Source: Thermoleophilia bacterium | GTDB lineage: Bacteria > Actinomycetota > Thermoleophilia > Gaiellales > Gaiellaceae | Direction: 5' to 3' | NCBI GenBank assembly: GCA_025934335.1 | Contig: JAICYG010000001.1 | Location: forward strand, 1-49,380 | Length of the DNA stretch: 49,380 nucleotides | Shown: one piece after another, positions 16,066 through 25,695 of the stretch | How positions within the stretch are numbered: position 1 is the first letter of the stretch | Layout of the letters: every line of letters begins with the position of its first letter | Notes under the pieces: model-generated | Told to the model about the DNA's origin: nothing | What the model saw: the letters and a program-made list of their open reading frames with translations, nothing else | The model's database searches: none | Made by a program: the position numbers and the translations under genes

Positions 16066-19000
16066 GTGGCGGCCGTCGCGATCCGTGGGACGACGTACCC
16101 CGTCGTCCTCCCGAAGCTGAAAGACCCCCGGCTGCACCTTGCGGCGACGATCACGTCCCTGCAGGTGCTGGGCCAGGTGGCGTTCCATTTCCGGCTCTCG
16201 ATCGCGCAGATCCTCGTCTCGCTCGGGACCTGCGCCGTGATCGAGATCGTGATCACGCTCCGCACGCAACGGGTGCTGATGTGGCCCGCGAGCGCGCTCC
16301 TGACGGCGAACGGAGTCGCGTTCGTGCTGCGCGTCCCCGGGGAGCGCCACGGCGACTGGTGGAGCCTGCGCGACTGGTGGCTCTTCGTCGCCGTCTCGGG
16401 CGGCTCGCTGCTCTCGAAGCACGTGATCCGCTGGCGCCGCGAGCACGTCTTCAACCCGTCGAACATCGGGCTCGTCGTCTGCTTCCTGGCGCTCGGGCGC
16501 ACACGGGCGGAGCCGCTCGACTTCTGGTGGGGGCCGATGTCGTGGTGGATGGCGCTCGCGCTCGTGATCATCGTCACCGGCGGCTTCGCGATCCTGACGC
16601 GCCTCGCGTTGCTCCGCGTCGCGCTCTCGTTCTGGGCGGCGTTCGCGGCCGGCATCGCCGTGCTCGCGCTGACCGGCCACGCGATGACGGCGCGCTGGCA
16701 CCTCGGCCCGATCACGGGGTTCCACCTCTGGTGGGTGCTCGTGACCTCGCCCGAGGTGCTCGTCTTCCTCTTCTTCATGATCACCGACCCGAAGACGGCG
16801 CCGCGCGACCCCCGCAGCCGCCTCGTCTACGGGACGGCGCTCGGGGCAATCGCGGCGCTGCTGATCGCCCCGACGACCACCGAGTTCGCGGCGAAGGTCG
16901 CGGTGCTCGGCTCGCTCGCGGTCGTGTGCCTCGCGATCCTCGTGCTGCGCGTGGTGCCGGTCCGCGTCGACCGCCGGCGCGGAGCGATCGCGGCCGCGGC
17001 AGGCCTGGCAGCGTTCGCGGGTGTGGCGGCGTTCGCCAACAACGGCGCCCCCGCATCCGTTGCGGCGCCGCGCGCGGTGGGCGCGCTGCCGCCGATCGAG
17101 ATCGACCCGTCGCCGGGCGTGCAGACGCAGCTCGACCGCGCGACCGCGGAGCAGATCGCCTACGGCCTCGTGCGCGCACGGCACGTGGGCACGGGGGCGA
17201 CTGTCCGGATCCACCTCGTTCCCGGCACCGACCAGTCGCCGCCGAGCGCGGTGGCGCGGCTCGCGGGCGCGACCTACCGGCTGAGCCAGACCGGCGCCGG
17301 CGCGTGGGCGCTCGGCGGCGCGAAGGCTCCTCCCGCCGCGCCCCGGCCCACCAGCGGCTCGCTCGGCGACACGCGCCTCGTGAACGTCGCTCCCTCCGTC
17401 GGGCTCGACTTCCGCCAGGGCTCGTTCCGCTTCGGCGTCTCGAACGAGACGAAGTCGATGATGGGCGGCGGCGTCTGCTGGCTCGACTACAACGGCGACG
17501 GACGCCTCGACCTGTTCGCCGTCAACTCGTACGCGAGCGCCGACGCCGACCGCTGGGCCGCGCACGGCGGACTGCCGACGAGCGAGCTCTTCGAGAACGT
17601 CGGCCGGAGCTTCCGCAACGTGACCCACGAGACGCACGCCGGTCTCGCCGTCCAGGGCGACGGGTGCGTCGCCGGCGACCTGAACGGCGACGGTCGCACC
17701 GATCTCGTGGTGACGACGACGAGCGGCGTCGAGATCCTCTGGAACCGCGGCGGCACGTTCCGGGCGGCGTCGCTGCCGGCGACCGGCTGGTACGCGGGCG
17801 CCGCCCTCGCCGACGTGAACGGCGACGGGCGCCCCGACCTGTTCGTCGCCGGCTACGCCGACCCGAACCGACCGGTGCCGGGCTCGTATGCCGGCTTCCC
17901 GACGAACCTGGCCGGCGTTCGCGACCTGCTCTTCCTGAACGAGGGCGGCGGCCGCTTCCGCGAGGCGGGCGTCGCCGCGGGCCTGGAGGCAGCCGGGTTC
18001 CGTCACGGGCTCGGCGCCGAGTTCATGGACGTGAACGGCGACGGCCGCCCCGACCTCTACGTGGCGAACGACGAGGACCCGAACGACCTCTACGTGAACG
18101 TGCCGTGGCCGGGCGGCGCGGCGGCGGACCCTGCCGGCCTCGGCTTCCGCTTCGAGGAGCGCGGCAACGCGTCGGGGGTCGACGACCCGTTCGCCGGGAT
18201 GGGGATCGCGACGTTCGGCGACCGGCTGCTCGTCACGAACTCGCGCGGCGAGCCGTCGGCGGCCTACGACCGCCGGGGCACCGAGCGGTTCGCGAACGAC
18301 CGACCGAGCGTCGACCCGGCGCTCGGCAGCGACTTCGCCGGCTGGGGCGCCGCCTTCGTCGACCTGCGGAATGACGGCCGACCTGCGCTCGTGCTCGCGG
18401 CGGGCGCGATCCCCGTCACGAGCCTCGAGCACGACGCCGAGGCGGTGCGCGTGCTGGCACCGGCGGCGGGACGCACGCTCGGCGATGCGAAGAGCGTCGT
18501 CTCGACCGGTTTCCGGCTGAACGGGCGCGGGCTCGCCGTCGCCGACGCCTGGAACGACGGCGGCCAGGAGATCGCGATCAACACGATCGGCGGCAAGCTC
18601 GTCCTCCTGCAGCCGAGCAGGCCCGGTGGGCACTGGCTCGACGTCGCGCTGACCCGCTTCTCACCGGGCGCGGTCGTGACCGCCGTGCTCCCCGGGGGCC
18701 GGCGCCTGCAGGCGGAGGTGCACGCCGGAAGCAGCTACCTCTCGTCCGAGGACCCGCGCGTGCATTTCGGGCTCGGCCGGGCGACGCGCGTCGAGCGGCT
18801 CGTCGTGCGGTTCCCGTCGGGCGCCGTAACTCGGCTCGACGGCGTCCCCGCGAACCGGGTCGTCAAGGTGCTCGCGCCGGACGCCATCCGGCGCGCGTCA
18901 CGGGCAGCGCCCGCCTCCTGCACCCGCACGACGCACGATTCGGTGGCCCGCCGCTGGAACGACACGGCGGTCGAGGTGCTCCGGCTCGGGAACGCGCCCG

Positions 19001-20058
19001 ACCCGGTGGCCGCGCGCGACCTCTACGACCTCTCGCTCGTCGTCAAGCAGGCGTACGACCGCACGCCGCCCGCTCGAGCGGACGCGGCGATCAGCTACGC
19101 CGCGTACCGGCTGCTCCTCTGGCAGGCCTCGCACCTCGAGAACCTCTCGCGGACGTTCGCGCTGCTCGAGAGCCGGCTGCGCGCGCTCTGCTACTCGCCG
19201 ACGGTCACACGCGGCACCGGGAATCGCCTCGCAGCCGCCATGATCGCCTCGACCCGCGGCGACGGCACCAACGAGACCCTTCACTACGCCGACCCGGGCT
19301 ACACGCCGCGGAACCAGCCGCTGATCGTCGCGCAGCCGGGGTCGACGGTGCACGACGCGACGTTCTGGCAGCCGCTCGCGCTCGCGCAGTTCTCGCCGCG
19401 CGGCTCGGGCGCGGTCCCGGCACGGGTGGAGCCGTTCGTCGGCTCGCAGTGGGGCTCGGTGCGCACGTTTGCCGGCAAGGTCCGCGTGAAGCCGCCGGCG
19501 CTCGGCGACCCGTCCGGCAAGCGCTACCGGGAGGCGGCGCTGGCGGTGCTCAGGGCCACCGCGGCGGCGGGCGCCGCGAGCCGTGCCCCCACCACGCCGA
19601 CCGGGCTCAACACCGGCCTGCCGAGCCGTGGCCTGAAGGGCGACGTCGAGCTCGACCTGAGGCTGAACGCGGCCCTCAACGACGTGGCCGTCTCGGTCTA
19701 CGGCGCGAAGCGCGAGTACGAGGCGCCGCGCCCGATCTCGATCATCCGCTACCTCGCCTTCAACGACCAGCTGCCGCTCGTGGCCGGGCTGACGCGGAAG
19801 GCCGGCGACACGATCGAGGTGCGCCTGCGAGGCCGCTGGGTGCGCGGCGACCGGTGGACGCCGCCCGCCCCCACGCCGGCGTCGCCCGGTTACCCGTCGG
19901 CGAGCGCGGCGTACGAGGCGGCAGCGGCCCGGGTGCTCCGGCGGGCGCCACGCGCCGACGTCGGCGTCGCGCAGGGGATCGAGCTGCCGCAGGACGCCGC
20001 CGCAGGCCGGGCGATCGGAGCCGCGGTCGCGCGCCGCGTGCTCGCGAAGCTCCGCTAA
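16066..20058 (+). CDS. Fusion: UnbU/RnfD-like membrane domain, FG-GAP/ASPIC-UnbV domain, haloperoxidase-like domain
   Basis: A 1330-residue protein in three parts. Residues about 1-310 are a multi-helix membrane domain of the NqrB/RnfD-UnbU type (HVFNPSNIGLVVCFLALG; TSPEVLVFLFFMITDPKTAP). Residues about 385-940 carry FG-GAP/VCBS calcium-type repeats (DxNGDGRxDL starting at 474, 538, 583 and 655) and end in an ASPIC/UnbV module (SYLSSEDPRVHFGLGRA). Residues about 945-1330 resemble vanadium haloperoxidases: GDGTNET, then K1215-x6-R1222-P. The usual PSGH is PSAS at 1277-1280, and the later G-x-H position reads GIE (Glu1306), so histidines needed for vanadate chemistry are missing. UnbU and UnbV are separate genes in enediyne-type loci. 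Start GTG. Function unknown. Confidence 0.8.
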   Translation: MAAVAIRGTTYPVVLPKLKDPRLHLAATITSLQVLGQVAFHFRLSIAQILVSLGTCAVIEIVITLRTQRVLMWPASALLTANGVAFVLRVPGERHGDWWSLRDWWLFVAVSGGSLLSKHVIRWRREHVFNPSNIGLVVCFLALGRTRAEPLDFWWGPMSWWMALALVIIVTGGFAILTRLALLRVALSFWAAFAAGIAVLALTGHAMTARWHLGPITGFHLWWVLVTSPEVLVFLFFMITDPKTAPRDPRSRLVYGTALGAIAALLIAPTTTEFAAKVAVLGSLAVVCLAILVLRVVPVRVDRRRGAIAAAAGLAAFAGVAAFANNGAPASVAAPRAVGALPPIEIDPSPGVQTQLDRATAEQIAYGLVRARHVGTGATVRIHLVPGTDQSPPSAVARLAGATYRLSQTGAGAWALGGAKAPPAAPRPTSGSLGDTRLVNVAPSVGLDFRQGSFRFGVSNETKSMMGGGVCWLDYNGDGRLDLFAVNSYASADADRWAAHGGLPTSELFENVGRSFRNVTHETHAGLAVQGDGCVAGDLNGDGRTDLVVTTTSGVEILWNRGGTFRAASLPATGWYAGAALADVNGDGRPDLFVAGYADPNRPVPGSYAGFPTNLAGVRDLLFLNEGGGRFREAGVAAGLEAAGFRHGLGAEFMDVNGDGRPDLYVANDEDPNDLYVNVPWPGGAAADPAGLGFRFEERGNASGVDDPFAGMGIATFGDRLLVTNSRGEPSAAYDRRGTERFANDRPSVDPALGSDFAGWGAAFVDLRNDGRPALVLAAGAIPVTSLEHDAEAVRVLAPAAGRTLGDAKSVVSTGFRLNGRGLAVADAWNDGGQEIAINTIGGKLVLLQPSRPGGHWLDVALTRFSPGAVVTAVLPGGRRLQAEVHAGSSYLSSEDPRVHFGLGRATRVERLVVRFPSGAVTRLDGVPANRVVKVLAPDAIRRASRAAPASCTRTTHDSVARRWNDTAVEVLRLGNAPDPVAARDLYDLSLVVKQAYDRTPPARADAAISYAAYRLLLWQASHLENLSRTFALLESRLRALCYSPTVTRGTGNRLAAAMIASTRGDGTNETLHYADPGYTPRNQPLIVAQPGSTVHDATFWQPLALAQFSPRGSGAVPARVEPFVGSQWGSVRTFAGKVRVKPPALGDPSGKRYREAALAVLRATAAAGAASRAPTTPTGLNTGLPSRGLKGDVELDLRLNAALNDVAVSVYGAKREYEAPRPISIIRYLAFNDQLPLVAGLTRKAGDTIEVRLRGRWVRGDRWTPPAPTPASPGYPSASAAYEAAAARVLRRAPRADVGVAQGIELPQDAAAGRAIGAAVARRVLAKLR

Positions 20059-21316
20059 CGCCCGCTGCGCGCCTGCAGCCGCACCGCGACGGTGTCGAGC
20101 ATGACAGCGCCGAGGAGCACGAGGCCCGTGATGATGTAGATCCAGCCGTTCGACACGCTCAGCGTGTTGAGGCCGTTCTGCAGCGTGCCGATCAGGATCG
20201 CGCCGAGGAGGGCGCCGCGCACCTCACCGCGCCCGCCGAAGAGGCTGACGCCGCCGATCACGGCGGCCGCGATCGCGTTCAGCAGCAGGTTCCCGGGCGG
20301 GAACGTCAGCGCGACCGAGTTGACCTGCGCGGCGAAGATGATGCCGCCCATCGCGGCGGTCGCGCCCGAGATCATGAAGACGACCACGCGGATCCGCGAG
20401 ACGTTGATGCCCGCGCGGCGGGCGGCCTCGGCGTTCCCGCCGACCGCGTAGACGTGCCGGCCGAAGGTCGTCCACTTCGCGAGGAACGTCAGCAAGACGA
20501 AGAACAGGATGATGATCACGCCCGCGAGCGGCAGGCCCTCGGGCGTCGAGATGATCTTGCCGTGGTTCGCGATCGCGACCGTCCCGAAGACGGCGATGCC
20601 GATGCCGACCGCCTTCAGCGCGACGAGCGGCCAGTTCTGCTGGGCGATCTGGGTGCCGCGCGCCACGACGAGCTTGTAGAGGATGCTGATCGGATAGAGC
20701 GCCGTGAGGATGGCGGCGATGATCCAGCCGAGCCAGTGCGAGAAGATGTAGGCGTCGGTGTAGTTGATCCAGCGGTCCTGGATGATGATCGTGCCGCGCT
20801 GCTCGAGCTTGTTCAGGATCACGCCCTGCCAGATCAGGAAGCCCCCGAGCGTGACGACGAACGACGGCACCCCGATGAACGCCACGATCGAGCCCTGGAC
20901 GCCGCCGATCAGGGCGCACGCCGCGATCGCGACCAGCATCGCGAGGATCCCGTTCATCTGCCAGCTCGACCCGGGCAGCTGGAGCTCGGCCACGATCAGC
21001 GCGCCGATCCCCGCCAGGTAGCCGATCGAGAGGTCGATCTCGCCGAGCAGGAGGACGAAGACGACGCCGTACGCCAGCATCGCGGTGCCGGCGGTCTGCG
21101 TGATCAGGTTGACGAAGTTGACGGCCGTGAAGAAGTTCGTCGCCGTCAGCCCGAAGATGATGACGACGAGGATCTCGCCGACGATGATCGGGATCGCGCC
21201 GAGGTTGCCGGTGCGGAGGTTGAGCCAGGCACGGTGGTAGAGGCCGGCGACGCCGCCGGGGAGCTGCTCCTCCTCGGGCGGCAGGGCCCGGTCGGGGCCG
21301 ACGACGTCCGCCGTCG

Positions 21317-21320
<4 letters not shown>
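20055..21320 (-). CDS. Sugar ABC transporter permease (XylH type, CUT2)
   Basis: A 421-residue integral membrane permease of the BPD_transp_2 family. It has about ten hydrophobic segments, with LLLGEIDLSIGYLAGIGALIVAEL, GVPSFVVTLGGFLIWQG and AAAVIGGVSLFGGRGEVRGALLGA as hallmark stretches. It is longer than RbsC (about 320) and in the size range of XylH (about 390). GTG 21320 was chosen because it overlaps the ATPase stop (GTGA). The stop overlaps the end of the convergent fusion gene by 4 bp. It acts with the ATPase and binding protein upstream in a pentose-type importer. Confidence 0.9.
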
Positions 21321-22096
<776 letters not shown>

Positions 22097-22109
22097 TGGG
22101 CGGAAGGGA

Positions 22110-22141
22110 CGTCGGAGGCGTCCCTGAGGACGCCTCCGACG
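22110..22141 (-). terminator. 14-bp perfect stem-loop between binding-protein and ATPase genes
   Basis: The arm GTCGGAGGCGTCC (22111-22123) and its reverse complement (22128-22140) flank a 4-nt CTGA loop; one further C-G pair at 22110/22141 extends the stem to 14 bp. It begins 17 nt after the stop of the binding-protein gene. No T run follows, so it probably acts as an attenuator or 3' stabiliser rather than a full terminator. Confidence 0.7.
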
Positions 22142-22157
22142 CGTGACCTGCGAGATG

Positions 22158-23240
22158 CTACTTGCAGTACTTCTTGTACTGGCCGACGCAAACGTCGCTC
22201 CGCTTCAGGAACTTGTCCGTGAAGAGGCGCTTGTAGTTGGCCTTCGTGATCCACACGACCGGAAGCGCGAGCGTCGGCTCGTTGCGCGCGCCGTTCTTCC
22301 GCACCGTGTTCGTCTTCGGCTTGTGGCCCTTGAGGAGCGAGACCGCTGCCGCAGCGGCGGCATTGGCCTCGTCCGGCACGTACTTGTAGACCGTGCCGCT
22401 CTGCCAGCCGGAGAGGATGTACTGGATTCCCTGCACGCTCGCGTCCTGACCGGAGAGCGGCAGCGGCTTCAGGTGCTTCGCCTTCAGGTCTGCGACGACC
22501 GCGCCGGCGATGTTGTCGTTCGCGGCGAGAACGCCGTCGATCTTGTTGCTCGTCTTGACGAGCATCTGGCTGAAGATGGTCGCCGCGTTGTTCGCGTCCC
22601 AGTCGGGGACGAACTGCGTCGGGCCCTTCTTCAGCGTCTTCTTCTTGAACAGCGGGTTGAAGACGGCGTCGTTGCCGCTCTTGAACCAGAACGCGTTCTG
22701 GTCGGTCTGCCCGCCCCAGAGCTCGGCCACGACACCACCCGGGTACGTGCCGCGTGCCTTCATCGCGCGGATGACCCCGTTCGCCTGCGCCTGGCCGACC
22801 GCCTTGCCGTCAAACGTGACGTACACCGAGGCGGTGCCGCCGGTGACCTGGCGGTCGTAGTCGATCGCCTTGCCGCCCTTCGAGGTGAACAGCTTCTCGA
22901 TCGAGGCGGCCGAGCCGTTGTCGAGGGCGGTCTCGATGACCACCTTCGCACCGGCCGCGAGACACGCCTGCGCCTGCGCCTTCTGCTTCAACGGGTCGTT
23001 GAGAGCGTTGTTGATCGAGGCCTTCACGCCTGCCTTGGCGAACGCGGCCTTCATCGCCGGAGCGTCGAACTGCACCCAGCGGACGGACGACTTCGTGTCC
23101 GGCAGCAGGACGCAGACGTCGACGTTGGCAGTCCGGTGCTTCGTGCTCGCGGTCGCCGTCGCGACGACGAACACGGCGAGTCCGGCGACTACTGCCACGC
23201 TGAGGCCGATCGCCGTCGACCTCCGGAAGACTTTCCTCAA
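22158..23240 (-). CDS. Sugar ABC transporter substrate-binding protein (XylF-like)
   Basis: A 360-residue periplasmic-binding-protein-family-1 protein with an N-terminal membrane or signal segment (LSVAVVAGLAVFVVATATAS), then VCVLLPDTKSSVRWVQFDAP, DGVLAANDNIAGAVVADL and LSGQDASVQGIQYILSG, as in D-xylose-binding XylF. The open frame reaches 23282, but TTG 23240 has an ideal site, GAAGGAGAG, with AAC before the start; this decides the start. It is the first gene of the importer operon and is divergent from the xylose-isomerase-like gene. Xylose is the most likely ligand from the neighbours, but lyxose or another pentose is possible. Confidence 0.9.
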   Translation of the reverse strand: MRKVFRRSTAIGLSVAVVAGLAVFVVATATASTKHRTANVDVCVLLPDTKSSVRWVQFDAPAMKAAFAKAGVKASINNALNDPLKQKAQAQACLAAGAKVVIETALDNGSAASIEKLFTSKGGKAIDYDRQVTGGTASVYVTFDGKAVGQAQANGVIRAMKARGTYPGGVVAELWGGQTDQNAFWFKSGNDAVFNPLFKKKTLKKGPTQFVPDWDANNAATIFSQMLVKTSNKIDGVLAANDNIAGAVVADLKAKHLKPLPLSGQDASVQGIQYILSGWQSGTVYKYVPDEANAAAAAAVSLLKGHKPKTNTVRKNGARNEPTLALPVVWITKANYKRLFTDKFLKRSDVCVGQYKKYCK

Positions 23241-23254
23241 GTTCTCTCCTTCGT

Positions 23255-23280
23255 TTGACGGGGGGTCAGTGTCAACCCCC
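23255..23280 (-). promoter_or_regulatory. Interlocked inverted repeats in the leader of the sugar importer operon
   Basis: Two inverted repeats cross each other: TTGAC (23255-23259) with GTCAA (23271-23275), and GGGGGT (23261-23266) with ACCCCC (23275-23280). In the minus-strand transcript they lie directly before the ribosome site. They could be a repressor operator, or two competing RNA stems. Confidence 0.45.
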
Positions 23281-23281
23281 A

Positions 23282-23310
23282 ACGCTGTCGCATCCGGCGC
23301 CGCGAGTCAA
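23282..23310 (-). promoter_or_regulatory. Candidate promoter of the sugar importer operon
   Basis: On the minus strand TTGACT (23310 to 23305), a 17-bp spacer, then CAGCGT (23287 to 23282). The -10 match is weak. Transcription would start at about the G run of the interlocked repeats. On the plus strand TAGGCT (23314-23319) sits 7 nt before the ATG at 23327, a candidate leaderless promoter for the divergent gene. Confidence 0.35.
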
Positions 23311-23326
23311 GGGTAGGCTCGTATCC

Positions 23327-24331
23327 ATGAAGACGAGTCTCGGTATCTGGGCGTTCGGCGCCATGGCTACACGGTTCAATCCCGGCGGATACAAGCCGGA
23401 GCTGCAGGGAGCAACGACGGTCGACAAGGTCCGCACCGCGGTCGAGGGTCTCGGCGACCTGATGGACGACTACGAGTTCCACTACCCGCAGGAGCTCTCG
23501 CGGGAGAATCTCGACGCGGTGCGGGAGGCGCTCGACGGGCACGGCATCTACGCCGTCGCCACCGGGACGCACCTGAACCCGCGTTACGGGAAGGGCGGCA
23601 TCTCTTCGCCCGACGACGCGATCCGCGGCGAGGCGCTCGCCGAGGCGCTCGACGCGGCCGCGCTCGCGGGCGACATCGGCGCGCAGATGATCATCTGGCC
23701 CGGCGTCGAGGGCTACAACTACCCGTTCCAGACGGCGTACGCCGACGCGTGGGCGCGCTTCGTCGACGGCGTCGGGCAGGTCGCGTCGGCGTGCGGCGAG
23801 AAGGGCGTGACGCTCTTCCTCGAGCACAAGAACTCCGAGCCGGCGATGAAGATCTTCATGCGCAACATCGGCATGACGCTGCACGTGATCCACAGGCTGC
23901 GCGGCGAGGGGATCACGAACATCAAGGTCAACATGGACTGGCAGCACCTGATCATGAACGGCGAGAACCTCGCCGAGTACGCGGCGCTGCTTGCCGCCGA
24001 GGGGCTGCTCGGCCACCAGCACGCCAACTCCGGCTGGGGCACCTTCGACGACGACAACATGGTCGGCGCGACGGCGTTCATGGAGACCCTCGAGCTCGCG
24101 CTCGAGCTGCGACGGGCCGGCTACGGCCAGGGTGACGACCCGCGGCGGCTCGGCTTCGACCTCTACCCGTACACCGAGGACGCGGTCGGCGCGGTGAAGC
24201 GCTCCGTGCTGCAGTGGCGCTTCATCGACGGCGTCGCCGCGAAGCTGGACGGGGACGAGCTGCGCAAGGCCCAACAGGCGAAGGACGCGGTTCGCGCCTA
24301 CGAGCTCGTGTACGCGGCGCTCGGGGCTTGA
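23327..24331 (+). CDS. Xylose isomerase-like TIM-barrel protein
   Basis: A 334-residue sugar isomerase/epimerase of the AP_endonuc_2 TIM-barrel fold. Candidate metal ligands are Glu in LFLEHKNSEP, Asp in NMDWQH, His in HQHANSGWGTFDDDN and an acidic residue in DLYPYTEDAVG. It is shorter than classical XylA (about 390-440) and belongs to a different subgroup. The position between the pentose importer and xylulokinase argues that it supplies D-xylulose from xylose or another pentose. The ATG follows a TAGGCT box by 7 nt; the upstream frame to 23255 is non-coding. The stop overlaps the xylulokinase TTG (TTGA). Confidence 0.84.
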   Translation: MKTSLGIWAFGAMATRFNPGGYKPELQGATTVDKVRTAVEGLGDLMDDYEFHYPQELSRENLDAVREALDGHGIYAVATGTHLNPRYGKGGISSPDDAIRGEALAEALDAAALAGDIGAQMIIWPGVEGYNYPFQTAYADAWARFVDGVGQVASACGEKGVTLFLEHKNSEPAMKIFMRNIGMTLHVIHRLRGEGITNIKVNMDWQHLIMNGENLAEYAALLAAEGLLGHQHANSGWGTFDDDNMVGATAFMETLELALELRRAGYGQGDDPRRLGFDLYPYTEDAVGAVKRSVLQWRFIDGVAAKLDGDELRKAQQAKDAVRAYELVYAALGA

Positions 24332-25695
24332 CGACGCTGATCGGCCTCGACGTCGGCACGTCCGGCGTCAAGGGGATCGCGCTCTCCGGCGACGGCGACG
24401 TGCTCGCCGTCGCCGAGGAGCCGTACCCGCTTTCCACTCCTCATCCGGGCTGGTCGGAGCAGGAGCCCGAGGACTGGTGGCGAGCGGCGCAGGCCGTACT
24501 CGCGCGGCTCCCGGAGGGGCCGGTCGGGCTCTCGGGGCAGATGCACGGGCTCGTCGTCCTGGACGAAGCGGAGCGCGTGCTGCGGCCGGCGATCCTCTGG
24601 AACGACCAGCGCACCGGCGCCGAGTGCGCCGAGATCGAGGAGCGCGTCGGGCTCGAGCGGCTGATCGAACTGACGGGCAACCGCGCGCTCACGGGCTTCA
24701 CCGCGCCGAAGCTCCTCTGGCTCCGCCGCCACGAGCCGGACACGTACGCGCGCATCCGCCATGTCCTGCTGCCGAAGGACTACGTGCGCCTGCGGCTGAC
24801 GGGCGACCAGGCGATCGACGCCGCCGACGCGTCCGGGACGCTCCTCTTCGACGTCGCGCACCGCCGCTGGTCGGACGAGGTGTGCGCGGCGCTCGAGGTG
24901 CCGCTCGAGTGGCTGCCGCCCGCGTTCGAGTCGACCGAGGTGGCGGGCGCCGGCGACCAGGCGGCGGCCGCGCTCGGCGTCGGCATCGCCGCACCGGGAC
25001 CGGTCTCGGTCGTGCTCGGAACCTCGGGCGTCGTCTTCGCCGCGTTGCCGTCCTACGAGCCCGATGCGCTCGCCCGCGTCCACACCTTCTGCCACGCGGT
25101 GCCCGGCACGTGGCACGCGATGGGCGTCATGCTCAGCGCCGCCGGCTCCGCGGCCTGGCTGCAGCGGGCGCTCGCCGCGCCGTACGCCGAGCTCGACGCC
25201 GAGGCGGAGCGCTGGGAGCCCGGCTGTGAGGGCCTGTCGTTCGCGCCGTACCTCGCCGGCGAGCGGACGCCGTACCCCGACCCGGATGCGCGCGGAGCGT
25301 TCACCGGGCTCTCGGTGCGCCACGACCGCGGCGCCCTGTGGCGCGCGATGCTCGAGGGCGTCGCCTTCGGCCTGCGCGACTCGCTCGAGCTGCTGCGCGA
25401 GCTCGGCGTGCGGCCCGAGGTGGGACGCGTCTCGGGCGGCGGGGCGCGCAGCGAGCTCTGGCTCCGCATCGTCGCTTCCGCGCTCGGGCTGCCGCTCGAG
25501 CGGACGGAGGTCGAGGAAGGCTCGGCGTTCGGCGCCGCGCTCCTCGCCGGCGTCCGCGCGGGCGTGTTCGCGGACGCGCGGGAGGCGGTCGACCGCTGCG
25601 TCCGCGCGCGCTCGGTGGTCGAGCCGGTCTGGGACTACGACGACGCGTACGCGCGCTTCCGCACCCTCTACCCCACGTTGAAGGAGATCTCATGA
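24328..25695 (+). CDS. xylB: Xylulokinase
   Basis: A 455-residue FGGY-family carbohydrate kinase. It has LIGLDVGTSGVKG at the N-terminus, the XylB signature LSGQMHGLVVLD, ILWNDQRT, VLLPKDYVRLRLTGD, LGTSGVVFAA in the ATP half and RVSGGGARSELWL. It phosphorylates D-xylulose to xylulose 5-phosphate for the pentose phosphate pathway. Start TTG 24328 overlaps the isomerase stop. The frame upstream to 24214 is antisense-like filler. Substrate could come both from the neighbouring isomerase and from the D-lyxose isomerase at 15225. Confidence 0.93.
   Translation: MTTLIGLDVGTSGVKGIALSGDGDVLAVAEEPYPLSTPHPGWSEQEPEDWWRAAQAVLARLPEGPVGLSGQMHGLVVLDEAERVLRPAILWNDQRTGAECAEIEERVGLERLIELTGNRALTGFTAPKLLWLRRHEPDTYARIRHVLLPKDYVRLRLTGDQAIDAADASGTLLFDVAHRRWSDEVCAALEVPLEWLPPAFESTEVAGAGDQAAAALGVGIAAPGPVSVVLGTSGVVFAALPSYEPDALARVHTFCHAVPGTWHAMGVMLSAAGSAAWLQRALAAPYAELDAEAERWEPGCEGLSFAPYLAGERTPYPDPDARGAFTGLSVRHDRGALWRAMLEGVAFGLRDSLELLRELGVRPEVGRVSGGGARSELWLRIVASALGLPLERTEVEEGSAFGAALLAGVRAGVFADAREAVDRCVRARSVVEPVWDYDDAYARFRTLYPTLKEIS

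Noticed and set aside
17176..17205. HVGTGAT in the fusion protein as a possible covalent flavin attachment site
   Set aside because: It matches the [ST]GA[ST] core used for flavinylation, but the required Asp three residues earlier is His, and it lies in a linker rather than an FMN-binding domain. Probably chance.
16051..18633. 860-codon minus-strand open frame opposite the fusion gene
   Set aside because: Low-complexity Arg/Ala/Asp/Glu composition with no motifs; the plus strand encodes recognisable domains throughout.
23271..23276. TTGACA on the minus strand as the -35 box of the sugar importer operon
   Set aside because: A -10 box 17 bp further on would fall on the ribosome site, and no TAnnnT is present there. 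It is better explained as half of the inverted repeat.
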